A stretch of DNA of 64,000 bases from Obscuribacter phosphatis_A (GTDB lineage Bacteria; Cyanobacteriota; Vampirovibrionia; Obscuribacterales; Obscuribacteraceae), in the NCBI GenBank assembly GCA_017303615.1, contig JAFLCK010000022.1:31740-95739 (forward strand), given 5' to 3'. A program made the position numbers and the translations under genes. Each line of letters starts with the position of its first letter. The first letter of the stretch is position 1. This document shows, one piece after another, positions 16,182 through 25,886 of this stretch. Under the pieces are notes generated by a model. That model was not told the origin of the DNA. It worked only from the letters and a program-made list of their open reading frames with translations, and ran no database searches.

Positions 16182-17435
16182 ATGAAAGAGCAAAGAATAA
16201 TTCAGGCTATGGTCTTCGGTTTTTTGATCGGCAGTCTCAGTGCCTGTTCGCAAGAAGACGGCATAGAGCCCAAAGCCGGCCTATTCAAGAAACCGACGAG
16301 CGAAACCCGCCCCAATGTAAGCGCCGAAGATCCGCTAAAAATATCAAGTGAACAAGCTAAACAAATGGATTTACGCACTATAGAAGTAGTGCGCCGCACC
16401 CTGCCCGAAGAATTAAAGATACCGGCAGTGGTGCAAGCCAACCCCAATATGACCACGCCGGTAGCCTCTTTGGTGCCGGGAAGGGTTGAAGAAGTCCATG
16501 TTCAGCACGGCGACGAGATTGGCAAAGGGCAGCTATTGGGGCTAATTAGATCAGACGAAGTCGGTCAAATAGAAAGTGAACTGATAAGCAAATTGCTTGA
16601 GTTGGAAGCCGAGCGCAAACAATATCAAGTAAAAATGCAGCTGGCCGAGAAAATCTATGAACGCAAGAAACTACTGCTGGAAGAAAAAATCGGCTCTCGC
16701 GCTGATCTAGAACTGGCTGAAAACGAATTAGAACAAGAGCGGGCAGCACTGAGAGCCATTTCGGACAAGCAATCGGCGGCCACTGAAGCCTGCGTGCAGA
16801 GATTAAAGCTCTTTGGTATCGAACGCCACGAAATCGACCGCGTGATCAAAACCCGCGAGGTCCACCATCTCTTTGAAATACGGGCGCCGCGCTCTGGTGT
16901 CTTGACCATGAGAGACGCCGACCCGGGCGAGATAATTTCAGCAGGAAAGACCCTGTTTATTATTGCCGATCTATCTCAAGTCTGGCTTACCGCCCAGCTT
17001 TCCGAAAGAGATGTCAGCAAGGTCAAATGCGGTCTATCGGTAAAGGCGCAGGTAGAAGGCTATCCCAACTTGGAATTTCCTGGTCATCTCAACTTTATCG
17101 ACTCTCATATCGAAACAGAGACCCGCACCCTACCGGTTAGAGCCACTATAGAAAACAAAGAAAGAATATTGAAACCAGAGATGTTCGGCACCCTGACAAT
17201 CGAGACCGGCAAAGCCTCAGCCCTCTTTCTGCCCAGCAAATGCGTACAACAAGTCGGTGAAGCTAGTGTTGTATATGTGCGCAAAAGCGGTGATTTTTAT
17301 GAAAGAAGGGTAGAAACAGGTAGAAGCCTAGGGGACAATGTGGAAGTCTTGAGCGGTCTAAATGAAGGCGAGACTGTGGCCGAAGAAGGCAGTCTTAAAC
17401 TGCTCGGCATGGCATTGCAGCGCCTGAGCAAATAA
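16182..17435 (+). CDS. RND efflux periplasmic adaptor lipoprotein (CzcB-like)
   Basis: A 417-aa membrane-fusion protein. Residues 1-22 form a signal peptide with lipobox LSAC, so it is probably lipid-anchored in the periplasm. A biotinyl-lipoyl-like half-motif (PVASLVPGRVEEVHVQHGDE), a helical hairpin (about 130-210), the second lipoyl half (IRAPRSGVLTMRDADPGEII) and a beta-barrel domain (VWLTAQLSERDVSKV) follow in family order. It links pump and outer-membrane channel. ATG 16182 is used because the signal peptide begins there; GTG 16158 would overlap the pump gene by 11 bases. The pump stop lies 13 bases before this ATG. Confidence 0.9.
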   Translation: MKEQRIIQAMVFGFLIGSLSACSQEDGIEPKAGLFKKPTSETRPNVSAEDPLKISSEQAKQMDLRTIEVVRRTLPEELKIPAVVQANPNMTTPVASLVPGRVEEVHVQHGDEIGKGQLLGLIRSDEVGQIESELISKLLELEAERKQYQVKMQLAEKIYERKKLLLEEKIGSRADLELAENELEQERAALRAISDKQSAATEACVQRLKLFGIERHEIDRVIKTREVHHLFEIRAPRSGVLTMRDADPGEIISAGKTLFIIADLSQVWLTAQLSERDVSKVKCGLSVKAQVEGYPNLEFPGHLNFIDSHIETETRTLPVRATIENKERILKPEMFGTLTIETGKASALFLPSKCVQQVGEASVVYVRKSGDFYERRVETGRSLGDNVEVLSGLNEGETVAEEGSLKLLGMALQRLSK

Positions 17436-17508
17436 GGCGAAGCACTTAACCCAAAAGTCAAAGACCAAAAGCTTATGCCCAAAAGCCTATTCAAGGACAA
17501 ATATATAA

Positions 17509-17823
17509 ATGCAGTTAGTGACAGCGATAATTCAACCCTTTATGGTGGACAGACTGACCCGCGCCCTGCGCAAAGCCAATGTGCCAGGCTATACAGTTAT
17601 TGATGTGGAAGGCTCGGTAAATGTAGCCGATGAGCCGGTGAGCGCCATGCCCCGCGTAAGAGTAGATGTGGCGGTCAACGATGCCCGCGCCGATGAAGTT
17701 ATGGAAATTATGGCAAACACTGTGCGTACACATCAAAAGGGCGACGGCATAGTCTACGCTATTCCAATCAGCCGTTTCGTACACATAGAAACCGGCAAAG
17801 CCGACACGAAGGCTTTAGAGTAG
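17509..17823 (+). CDS. PII-like protein linked to metal RND efflux (PII-NG type)
   Basis: A 104-aa protein with the PII fold: QLVTAIIQPFMVDRLTRALR at the start, GYTVIDVEGS, PRVRVDVAVND and a C-terminal HQKGDGIVYAIPISRFVHIETGKAD that matches the GDGKIFV...IRTGE end of GlnB. The T-loop is short and lacks the uridylylated Tyr region of classical PII. Known: a PII subgroup (PII-NG) with a modified loop is found beside CzcA/CusA-type efflux genes. It is 73 bases downstream of the adaptor, so it is very likely part of this efflux operon and may regulate the pump or sense its metal or a nucleotide. Confidence 0.85.
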   Translation: MQLVTAIIQPFMVDRLTRALRKANVPGYTVIDVEGSVNVADEPVSAMPRVRVDVAVNDARADEVMEIMANTVRTHQKGDGIVYAIPISRFVHIETGKADTKALE

Positions 17824-17864
17824 CCCGACGCTTTACCAAAAGCTAGCTTGCAAAAATAGCTTGT

Positions 17865-18800
17865 CTAGAATCTTGAAACCGAACTTGGCACAGTCGGGAA
17901 ATTGAAGACATAGTTGGCTATGTCGGCCTGTTGAAAGGTGTTCAATTTATTGATGGCACCTCTTTCGCCTAGCGGCACCACCAGAGGAATAGCAACAATC
18001 GGAGCAAGAGTGTTGATGGTATCCATGGCGATCATGCCGGCAATCTTGTTCTTGGTGATACCGCCTTCTGTACCGGGAAGCCGCGAAGCAGGCAAATAAG
18101 TCTCGCCCCTATTGCCTAAAGAAAGACCGGAAGAAGCAGTGAGAATAGCTTTATTAGACCCCGGCGCCGGACCAGCTTGGGGTGAGCGCAGAGCCACCGA
18201 TGCCGCCTCGGCAGTTAGTTCTTGTGTGTCGGGATTGAGTTTGACATCGCCGACCTTGAAATCGAGACGAAAGGCAAATGGCGAGCTAATAGATTGGATA
18301 TCAGAAAGAGCCAGAGCCTGAACCTGACCGGGCAGAACTTCAAAATTCAACTTACCGCCGCTCACCGAGCGCACATTGCCGGTCAAAGAAGAACCGCTCT
18401 TGAGAGTGATGGTCTCTTTAGCCCGCTTGCGACCAGAAGTAAGCTCAGAGAGCCAATCGCCACCAGTAAAATAGGTTAAGGCAGAGACCGACTGACTGGA
18501 GGCGTCATAGTTTGCCGAGACGACCTGTCCGCTCAACACTGTGTGTCTATCAAAAAGCCAGTCTGGAACAGCTTTGATACTCAAATCGCTGCCCGCAATC
18601 TTGACTTGCCCCTGGGGCAATTGCAAACGTCCCAGTTTATCGGCCGCTTGATTGACATTGAGCTGCCCTTCCTTGAGAGAGAGAGGCGCACTCTGGGCAG
18701 ATGAAACAGCCAGTAGCGAAGAAATCGCTAGAGCGGCGGCTAGACAAGCCGGTCTCTTGCTTAAAAGGCTTTTTCTCAGGGCTAATCTGCTCAATTCCAT
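17865..18800 (-). CDS. Exported protein with SH3-like segment, unknown function
   Basis: A 311-aa protein with a long, basic signal peptide (residues 1-38, cleavage after AQSA). The mature part includes a stretch (about 130-175: ITLKSGSSLTGNVRSVSGGK, then ALSDIQSI) resembling an SH3- or Sm-like beta barrel of the type 'coded by dG...l.G.v....g.l.l...g....l.dI..I'. The C-terminal third has a hydrophobic segment (APIVAIPLVVPLG). I do not recognise a named family. It is convergent with the PII-like gene and has a 150-base divergent region on its other side. Confidence 0.65.
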   Translation of the reverse strand: MELSRLALRKSLLSKRPACLAAALAISSLLAVSSAQSAPLSLKEGQLNVNQAADKLGRLQLPQGQVKIAGSDLSIKAVPDWLFDRHTVLSGQVVSANYDASSQSVSALTYFTGGDWLSELTSGRKRAKETITLKSGSSLTGNVRSVSGGKLNFEVLPGQVQALALSDIQSISSPFAFRLDFKVGDVKLNPDTQELTAEAASVALRSPQAGPAPGSNKAILTASSGLSLGNRGETYLPASRLPGTEGGITKNKIAGMIAMDTINTLAPIVAIPLVVPLGERGAINKLNTFQQADIANYVFNFPTVPSSVSRF

Positions 18801-18950
18801 AAGTCTTATCTGAACTCTCGTCTAGTTCGGGCCGACACACTTAGATTCTAAGATATGGGGAACATCGCCTCCCTAATTCCGTCTCATTTTCTGTTGTCAA
18901 TTCACACGAAGTAACCAATGTTTACCGCCACAAGCCGGCTGGAGGTCTAG

Positions 18951-19139
18951 ATGAACGCGTCATTCAACCCGAAAAACTCTGGATTTACAGCCAAAGAAGC
19001 CAAAGCGGCTAAAGAAAATCTAGAATTGTCGGAACGCCAGGTCCCAAAAGCCAGTCAGGACAATCAACTAAATCAAGACTGCAGCGACGGGGTCTGCACG
19101 CTCAAATGGAAGCCTAGGGCGCCAAAGAAAGCCTCTTAA
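18951..19139 (+). CDS. Small Cys-containing protein
   Basis: A 62-aa polar protein without a signal peptide. It has a strong ribosome-binding site (GGAGG five bases before the ATG), which supports it as a real gene. The N-terminal half is Ala/Lys/Glu-rich. The C-terminal part has CSDGVCTLKWKPRAPKK, a Cys pair spaced by four residues followed by a basic tail; this could bind a metal or nucleic acid but that is a guess. It lies 96 bases upstream of the methyltransferase fusion and may be co-transcribed. Confidence 0.6.
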   Translation: MNASFNPKNSGFTAKEAKAAKENLELSERQVPKASQDNQLNQDCSDGVCTLKWKPRAPKKAS

Positions 19140-19235
19140 GCAAGAAAAACCCAGCAAGTTGTATAGTTGGCTAATGCTAGAAAAATCAGACTCTCTTAGA
19201 ATATGGTGCTGTAAGCTCTAGATGAGACGCCGCCC

Positions 19236-21041
19236 ATGCTTGAAACAGAAAACAGAGAAGCCGTCGCCGACTCGAGTCTGAGATACGACTATAAGCAAGA
19301 TGAGTTCGAAGAAGACAGCCATTATGGCCGTCTCTTGCACCGGGTTGGCAAGTCAAAACGAGTGCTGGAGCTAGGTTCAAGCACCGGTTATCTCACCCAA
19401 GCCATGCAGGAAAAATTTGGCTGCCGCGTCACCGGAGTGGAAATCGACCCTGCCGCAGCCCAAAAAGCCCGAGACAAGGGTCTTGATGTGAGAGTGCTAG
19501 ACTTAGACTTTGCCGACCTCAGTGCTGAATTTGCCGGTGAGACATTTGAAGCGGTCCTGCTTGCCGATGTACTCGAACATCTGCGCGACCCCGCGACCAC
19601 TCTGCGCCAAATAAGCAAAATACTTGCTGATGGGGGCAAGATTGTTGCTTCTATACCCCATGCCGGGCATGGCGACATCAAAATGGCTCTGCTTACCGGC
19701 CGCCTGCCCTTCCGCCCCATGGGACTGCTCGACCATACCCATGTCAAATTTTTCACCCGCAGTTTATTGGAAGACCTCTTTATCAAAAGCGGCTATCGCA
19801 TCGATGAAATAGAAAGAAACCGCTGGAACACTTCTTCCACCGAAGTTTCCTTTGCCGCAGCCAATGCCCTGCCCGAGAACTTGGCAGAGCTTAAGAACTT
19901 GCTTGACTGTGATCCGGAAGGAGATACTTATCAGTTTATTGTGCAAGCCACAGTGACCCAAAATAGCGCTCAAGAAAACTCTCAAAATAATCTGCCAACT
20001 GTCGACATAGTCGTGCTTGAAACGGCGCTGCAAAAGGCTTGTGACCTTTATCATGCCGCCTTGCGCAACATAGACTATCCCAAGGCAAAATTGAAATTTT
20101 GGTTTGTTTCTGGAGAAGCCGAGAAAGACCAGATTGAGTATAGCGACAGCGCCGACAAAGCCAGTCCGCCTATGACGGCAAGCGACTTTCGCAGCTTTCG
20201 CTTCCTTTCGGGAGGCAGCCTGGACAAAACACCGCCACACGCCAGTGATTGCATTTTGAAGCAGCACAGTCTCTCGTCCCTGGCTATTTCAAACCGCGGT
20301 CGTGCCCTCAAAAAAATAGCCATGGGTTCAAATGCCGACTTGCTCTTTGTCTTGAACACAGACAGCTTGCCTGCCTCTGACTGTCTTTATAAACTCGCCC
20401 AAGCCTATGAAAAGCTCGACCCAAGGGCAAAGCTAATGACCGTGCTTTGCGCCAGAGCAGAAGTAAGACAGGCGGGGCCGGCCCGCTCCGATGCGTCGCT
20501 CAGCCGCAAAGACGACAACCTTGCCTGGCACGAATTTAGCGGTATGCTCTTGCCAAAAGCCCTTGTTTTAGGCGACTTTCCCCAAGATATCAAAAATCAA
20601 CTGGTTACAATCGATACCAATAAGAGCAAACTAGAAATAGAGAAAGATGCCGCCGGCAGCCCGATAGATTCTTCCTTTTTGACAGAAGAAGCACAAGCGC
20701 AAGACTTTTGTTTTAGAATCTGGCAATTGGGCGGATGCGTCAAAGAAGTCTATCAAGCTCGCTATTTTTCAAACGGGCCAAGATTAAGTCAGGGCACAGC
20801 CGACGAAAGGAAATTCGACGGCATGCGGCTGCGCAGACGTTGGGGTACATCTAGACAACTTATCTCTTTTGCCAGAGAGAAAGAAAATGAACAAAGCCCA
20901 GATTGGCTGAGACTGTTCAATCACCTAGTGGCGGCCATGATTGTCGAAAAGCCAACGGCACTGCCGCAAAACGAGCCCGGGAAAAGTCTGGTGGGCTTTC
21001 ACGGACCACACTCTATTTTGGTGGGCGCCGCTCTCAAATAA
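19236..21041 (+). CDS. SAM methyltransferase fused to a glycosyltransferase-like domain
   Basis: A 601-aa soluble protein. Residues about 35-225 form a class I methyltransferase: motif I VLELGSSTGYLT, VEIDPAAAQKARDKG, and VLLADVLEHLRDPATTLRQI, followed by HTHVKFFTRSLLEDLFIKSGY, as in UbiG/Hen1-like enzymes. Residues about 245-560 resemble a GT-A (family 2-like) domain, with LPTVDIVVLETALQKACDLY at its start and LLFVLNTDSLPASDCLYKLA where a DxD motif would be; only one Asp is left there, so activity is doubtful. The likely role is surface-polysaccharide modification. It ends 5 bases from the convergent second RND pump. Confidence 0.75.
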   Translation: MLETENREAVADSSLRYDYKQDEFEEDSHYGRLLHRVGKSKRVLELGSSTGYLTQAMQEKFGCRVTGVEIDPAAAQKARDKGLDVRVLDLDFADLSAEFAGETFEAVLLADVLEHLRDPATTLRQISKILADGGKIVASIPHAGHGDIKMALLTGRLPFRPMGLLDHTHVKFFTRSLLEDLFIKSGYRIDEIERNRWNTSSTEVSFAAANALPENLAELKNLLDCDPEGDTYQFIVQATVTQNSAQENSQNNLPTVDIVVLETALQKACDLYHAALRNIDYPKAKLKFWFVSGEAEKDQIEYSDSADKASPPMTASDFRSFRFLSGGSLDKTPPHASDCILKQHSLSSLAISNRGRALKKIAMGSNADLLFVLNTDSLPASDCLYKLAQAYEKLDPRAKLMTVLCARAEVRQAGPARSDASLSRKDDNLAWHEFSGMLLPKALVLGDFPQDIKNQLVTIDTNKSKLEIEKDAAGSPIDSSFLTEEAQAQDFCFRIWQLGGCVKEVYQARYFSNGPRLSQGTADERKFDGMRLRRRWGTSRQLISFAREKENEQSPDWLRLFNHLVAAMIVEKPTALPQNEPGKSLVGFHGPHSILVGAALK

Positions 21042-21046
21042 CTGAC

Positions 21047-24000
21047 TCAGCTCTCGCTCGGATGCACTGTCTGTGCCGGCTTTTCTTTGGCGTCAGTGCC
21101 TGAGCCGCCGTTATTACCTGCAGTCGGCGCCTCTTCGACATCTTTATTGATAAGAGTGTAAAGAGTCGGCAAAACAATCAAAGTAAGAATGGTCGAGGTG
21201 AATAGCCCGCCCAAGACCACAGTGGCTAGCGGTCTTTGCACTTCGGCACCGGTACCATGCGAGAAAATCAAGGGCAGGAAGCCGACCATCGCCACAAGTG
21301 CGGTCATCAATACCGGTCTCATCCTCACTTTCACACCTTCCAAGGTTGCTTGCAAGACCGGCATACCTTGTTTTTCAAGTTGCATAATATAGCTGACCAT
21401 GATTACACCGTTCTGCACAGCCACACCGAACAAGGCGATAAAACCGATAATGGCGGGCACCGAAATGGGTTGGTGAGAGACAAGCAGGGCAATGATACCG
21501 CCGATAATGGCGAAGGGTACGTTGAGCATGATCAGTCCGGCATTGCGCAAACTATTGAAAGATGCGAAGAGCAAGATAAAGATCAAGAGCAGCACCACCG
21601 GCACCACCATACAAAGACGAGCCATAGCTCTTTGCTGGTTCTCAAACTGACCGCCCCAGACTACCCTGTAACCCTTGGGTATCTCTACTTCTTTATTGAC
21701 GCGGGCTTGTACTTCTTCCACAAAACTGCCGAGATCTCGACCACGCACATTAGCCAAAACAGCTGTACGACGCTGTCCATCTTCGCGGTTGATCATGACT
21801 GTACCGCTGGTATTGGTAATTTCGGCCAATTGCTTGAGGGGCACTTTACCACCCTGGGGGGTGTCCACCAAAATCGATTCGATATCTTCCTGGGTATCTC
21901 TAAACATGACCGGGAAGCGCACCAATAGACCAAAGCGCTTGGTACCTTCCACCACTTCAGTCACTTGCCGTCCCGCTAATGCAGTAGCGACAATTTCTTG
22001 CACATCATCGACATTGAGACCATAACGAGCGATAACATCGCGGCGCAGTTTGATATTGAGCTGGGGCAAGCCGAGCAAATGTTCTTTCTGCACATCGGCA
22101 GAGCCTCGCACTTCTCTAACGATTTTTTCAATCTTAGAGGCGATATTGTTGAGCGTCACAAGGTCTTCGCCAAAGACTTTGATACCGAGGTCGGCTTTGA
22201 TACCGGCCACCAAGTCATCGATCATGTCGGCGATAGGCTGCGAAAAGCTATAAATCAAGCCGGGGATTTTATCCACTTTGTCGGCCATTCTATTGACCAA
22301 GTCTTCTTTATCGTGGGTGGTCTTCCATTCGCTCTTGGGTTTCAAGCCGACATAAACGTCGGCGTTGTCGACACCTTCGAGGTCACCGCCCATACCAGAT
22401 CGTCCAATCTTTGAGACGACCACGTCCACTTCCGGGAACTCCATCAAGGTTTTTTCTACAATGGTTGCGACGCGGCGTGACTCAGTGTGAGAAACACTAG
22501 CGGAGAGCTTGGTGCGCAAAAGAATGGAACCTTCATCCAGTGAGGGAATGAATTCCGAACCAAGAAATGGGAAGAGACAAAAGGAGAAGAAAAGCAGCGC
22601 CAGTGCCCCGGCAATAGTCATACGCGGATGCTTGAGAGACTTATACAAAGCCGGTTCGGCAAACTTACGAAAGCCTTCGATAATCGGGCTCGGCCTTTCC
22701 ACAATCTTGCCGCGCATAAACCAGAAACAGAGCACCGGTATGACAGTGAGCGAGACGACCAAGGCGCCGGAAAGAGCATAGATATAGTTAAGCGCCAGAG
22801 GCGTAAACATTCGCCCTTCCACACCCTCTAGGGTAAAGAGCGGCAGATAGACAGCAATAATGATGGCAATAGCAAAGAAAATTGGGCTACCCACTTCTTT
22901 GGCTGCCGTGTAAACCACAGAAAAGCGATTTCTTTCGTATTCTTCTTTGGATATTAGGCCGTGGTGAATCTTTTCTTGTTCTTCGGCCAAATGTCTAAAT
23001 ATGTTCTCGACCATTACCACGCCGGCATCGACGATCACACCAAAGTCGACAGCACCAAGGGTCATCAGGTTGGCAGTCAGACCAGTGTGCTTCATCATGA
23101 TGAAGCTGAAAAGCAGAGCCAGGGGAATAATCACAGCTACAATCAGAGAACAAGGCAAGTTGAGCAAGATAGCGCCCAAAACCAAGATCACCAAGGAACC
23201 GCCCAAGGTCAAGACTTCTTTTACAGTCTCGATGGTTTTGTCCACCAGGGCGCTCTGGTCATAGTAAACATGAATCTTGACGCCGTCGGGCAACTCTTTA
23301 GAAATCTCATCGACCACGTCTCTGACGCGCTCAACCACTGCTTTTGTATTGACGCCTTTGCGGGTCAACACTACCCCGGTGACTGTTTCGCCGATGCCGT
23401 TCATCGAGGCAGAACCGCGACGGAAGGCAGGACCAATCTCGACTGTGGCTATTTGCCCAATCTTTACCGGCGTGCCGTCCACTGACTTGAGCAGCACATC
23501 TTTGATGTCTTGCACACTTTCGATACGACCAAGACCGCGAATGATAATCTCTTCGCCGCCGCGCTCGATAAAGTTACCACCGGCATTTAAGTTATTGGTC
23601 TGCAGGGCATGAATGACATCTTGAATGGTGATATCAAAGCCCTTCATCAAATGCGGATTGACCAGCACTTGATATTGTTTGACATAGCCGCCATAACTGA
23701 CGACATTGCCGACACCGTTCACGGCGCGCAAACGTCTTGCCACTTGCCAGTCTTGAATGGTGCGCAGCTCAACTAGATCATGTCTATCGGAAGTAAGATA
23801 GTAAGACATGACGTTCGAAAAGGTGGAAACAACCGGACCGAGCACCGGCTTGGCCGAGCCCTGCGGCAGCTCAATTTGCGAAAGCCTTTGCTGAACAAGA
23901 TTGCGCGCCCAGTAAACATCGACATCGTCGTCGAAAATTGCCGTCACCACAGACAAACCAAAGCTTGAATTGCTGCGAATCTTGTTTACTTTGGGCAAGC

Positions 24001-24220
24001 CATTGAGACCATTCTCGATGGGAAAAGTGACTAGAGCTTCCACTTCTTCGGTGGCCATACTCTCGGGCTCGGTGATGATTTGCACCTGCACGTTGGAGAC
24101 ATCGGGAAATGAGTCGATGGGGATATTCATGGCGCTATAAACGCCGAAACCAGCCACACCAAGGGCAGCTGCCACGGTAAGCAATCTTTGTTTGAGCGCG
24201 AATCTAATTAATTTGATCAT
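21047..24220 (-). CDS. Heavy-metal-type RND efflux pump (CzcA/CusA family), copy 2
   Basis: A 1057-aa inner-membrane pump with the HME-RND layout: first helix then SAMNIPIDSFPDVSNVQVQI, VEALVTFPIENGLNGLPKVN, the helix-4 motif DFGVIVDAGVVMVEN at about residue 391, and C-terminal GVAVQNGVIMVSYIMQLE and VRMRPVLMTALVAMVGFLPL. It ends in a short Gly/Pro-rich cytoplasmic tail. It differs strongly from copy 1, so it is not a recent duplicate. It is downstream of its adaptor (24 bases apart). No outer-membrane channel is coded nearby, so it may use the one at 11315 or another elsewhere. Confidence 0.93.
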   Translation of the reverse strand: MIKLIRFALKQRLLTVAAALGVAGFGVYSAMNIPIDSFPDVSNVQVQIITEPESMATEEVEALVTFPIENGLNGLPKVNKIRSNSSFGLSVVTAIFDDDVDVYWARNLVQQRLSQIELPQGSAKPVLGPVVSTFSNVMSYYLTSDRHDLVELRTIQDWQVARRLRAVNGVGNVVSYGGYVKQYQVLVNPHLMKGFDITIQDVIHALQTNNLNAGGNFIERGGEEIIIRGLGRIESVQDIKDVLLKSVDGTPVKIGQIATVEIGPAFRRGSASMNGIGETVTGVVLTRKGVNTKAVVERVRDVVDEISKELPDGVKIHVYYDQSALVDKTIETVKEVLTLGGSLVILVLGAILLNLPCSLIVAVIIPLALLFSFIMMKHTGLTANLMTLGAVDFGVIVDAGVVMVENIFRHLAEEQEKIHHGLISKEEYERNRFSVVYTAAKEVGSPIFFAIAIIIAVYLPLFTLEGVEGRMFTPLALNYIYALSGALVVSLTVIPVLCFWFMRGKIVERPSPIIEGFRKFAEPALYKSLKHPRMTIAGALALLFFSFCLFPFLGSEFIPSLDEGSILLRTKLSASVSHTESRRVATIVEKTLMEFPEVDVVVSKIGRSGMGGDLEGVDNADVYVGLKPKSEWKTTHDKEDLVNRMADKVDKIPGLIYSFSQPIADMIDDLVAGIKADLGIKVFGEDLVTLNNIASKIEKIVREVRGSADVQKEHLLGLPQLNIKLRRDVIARYGLNVDDVQEIVATALAGRQVTEVVEGTKRFGLLVRFPVMFRDTQEDIESILVDTPQGGKVPLKQLAEITNTSGTVMINREDGQRRTAVLANVRGRDLGSFVEEVQARVNKEVEIPKGYRVVWGGQFENQQRAMARLCMVVPVVLLLIFILLFASFNSLRNAGLIMLNVPFAIIGGIIALLVSHQPISVPAIIGFIALFGVAVQNGVIMVSYIMQLEKQGMPVLQATLEGVKVRMRPVLMTALVAMVGFLPLIFSHGTGAEVQRPLATVVLGGLFTSTILTLIVLPTLYTLINKDVEEAPTAGNNGGSGTDAKEKPAQTVHPSES

Positions 24221-24244
24221 GAATTATTTAGAGCGCCTCTGGCT

Positions 24245-25708
24245 TTAATTTCTATAGCTCAGTTCGGTCTTAAGCATCAGTGAACCCTGGGTGGCCACTG
24301 TCTCTCCGTCGGTCAGTCCAGACTTCACTTCAATATAGTCTTCACCAATGACGCCCAAAGTCACTGGTCTTTCTTCATAGCCGTCGGGATGTTTGACGAA
24401 AACCACTTTGCGATTGTCGCGCTCTTGTATAGCCGCTTTCGGACAGGCGAGGAAATTGCGTGAAGCACCTTCCAGGTCTATCTCGGCGTACATATTGGTT
24501 TTCAGCAGACCAGTTGTATTGCTCAGACGAGCCCTAATTGGCACCGTTCTGGTGAGCGGATTGACATCGGGCGAGATAAAGGCGATGCGACCTTCAAAAC
24601 GACGGTCGGGAAAACTCGGAACATTTATTTTGACTGTGTCACCGATGCGCACCCGGCGCAGATCTATTTCGGGCAGGTCGGCACTGGCCTGCACAGTTTT
24701 TAGGTCAGTAATCTTAAACATAGAAATATCGGGCTGAACCATCTCGCCAACCCCGATCTCATACTTGCTGACGACACCGGAAATGGGGGCGACTATGCGC
24801 ACTAAACCATTTATATTGCCTGTTTTCAGCACTTTCTGGGTCATAGTGTGATCGGCACCCAAAAAGTCGAGTCGTTTGACAATAGTGTTGACATGCTGCT
24901 TCATACGAGTCACTTCGGCAACAGCCAGCTGATAGTCGCGCTTCATCAAGGCGCGGTTTTTATAGAGCTGCTCTTCGCGGGCAAGAGCGGTCGAAGCATT
25001 TTCATAATCGACCTTGGCCTTGGCAAGGGCAGCCTTGGCAGCCAGATAATCTTTAGTAGCGGCAATCTTCTCTCTATATAGACCTTCCAGCCTTTGATAT
25101 TCCAACTCGGCCAGTTCAGCCTGCACACGGGTATTCTGCATCAGGGCACGGGCATCTAAGAGACCTTTGGGGCGCTCCAGATACTCTTCATAAATCTGTC
25201 TTTCGCGGTCGGCATGAGCTTCTGCTATGCCAAGCTTAGAGGTGGCCTCGACCAGTTCGCCCTGCAAGTCGGTGACCTGCGGACTGTCGACCATAGCGAG
25301 CAGTTGACCACGGGCAACAATGTCCCCAGGCTTTACTTGGATATCGGTAATGCGGCCGGCAATACGCGCCGAAACGTCTACAGAGGCGCCATAATCGGCT
25401 TCAATGCGTCCAGTCAGGTGCAGGGGCACAATAACGTCTCTATTGACCACCTTTTCGGTCTTAAACTCGATTTTCTTGGCGGTCTCTTCAGATAAAGGAA
25501 TGATTTTTGAGGTCGAACTCGTCTCTGTTTTCTTTTCGGGTTCGGGTTTGCTGTGTTCGCCGCAACCGGTCAGACTAAAACTGAGAGCGCAACAAATGAC
25601 TAGTGGCAAAATGCCAGAGGTCAAGACATTCTCAAGCGAATGACCGGAAGCCGCTGACTTGCTCGGCGATTTGCAATTGGAAGAAGCTGATTTACTATGG
25701 TTGAACAA
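24245..25708 (-). CDS. RND efflux periplasmic adaptor lipoprotein, copy 2
   Basis: A 487-aa membrane-fusion protein. A long polar N-terminus leads into a hydrophobic segment with lipobox LTGC at about residue 50, so the mature protein should be a lipoprotein. Family order is clear: SVDVSARIAGRITDIQVKPG (lipoyl half), a long helical hairpin (about 160-280), VRIVAPISGVVSKYEIGVGE (second half), and the barrel and membrane-proximal domains ending in LTDGETVATQGSLMLK. The start may lie later than ATG 25708 because the leader is unusually long. It sits upstream of its RND pump in one operon. Confidence 0.88.
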   Translation of the reverse strand: MFNHSKSASSNCKSPSKSAASGHSLENVLTSGILPLVICCALSFSLTGCGEHSKPEPEKKTETSSTSKIIPLSEETAKKIEFKTEKVVNRDVIVPLHLTGRIEADYGASVDVSARIAGRITDIQVKPGDIVARGQLLAMVDSPQVTDLQGELVEATSKLGIAEAHADRERQIYEEYLERPKGLLDARALMQNTRVQAELAELEYQRLEGLYREKIAATKDYLAAKAALAKAKVDYENASTALAREEQLYKNRALMKRDYQLAVAEVTRMKQHVNTIVKRLDFLGADHTMTQKVLKTGNINGLVRIVAPISGVVSKYEIGVGEMVQPDISMFKITDLKTVQASADLPEIDLRRVRIGDTVKINVPSFPDRRFEGRIAFISPDVNPLTRTVPIRARLSNTTGLLKTNMYAEIDLEGASRNFLACPKAAIQERDNRKVVFVKHPDGYEERPVTLGVIGEDYIEVKSGLTDGETVATQGSLMLKTELSYRN

Positions 25709-25886
25709 AGCTTTGTAATGTACTGGCGAATGCTCGCGCTCTGAATAGGGGATTGCCTTTTAAAATTAGAGCATACACTGCAATGAGATTTTTGAGCAAA
25801 AAATCAACACTAAACACTTGAAAATTTGCAATGTTCACTATTAAGCAAAGCCCTGCACTGGTGAGCATTTTCAAAAAAGGGACCGA

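Noticed and set aside
21236..21928. Plus-strand open frame of 230 codons opposite the second RND pump
   Set aside because: It is antisense to a firm gene, His/Gln/Asp-rich in a way expected from reading pump codons backwards, and has no family similarity or ribosome site.
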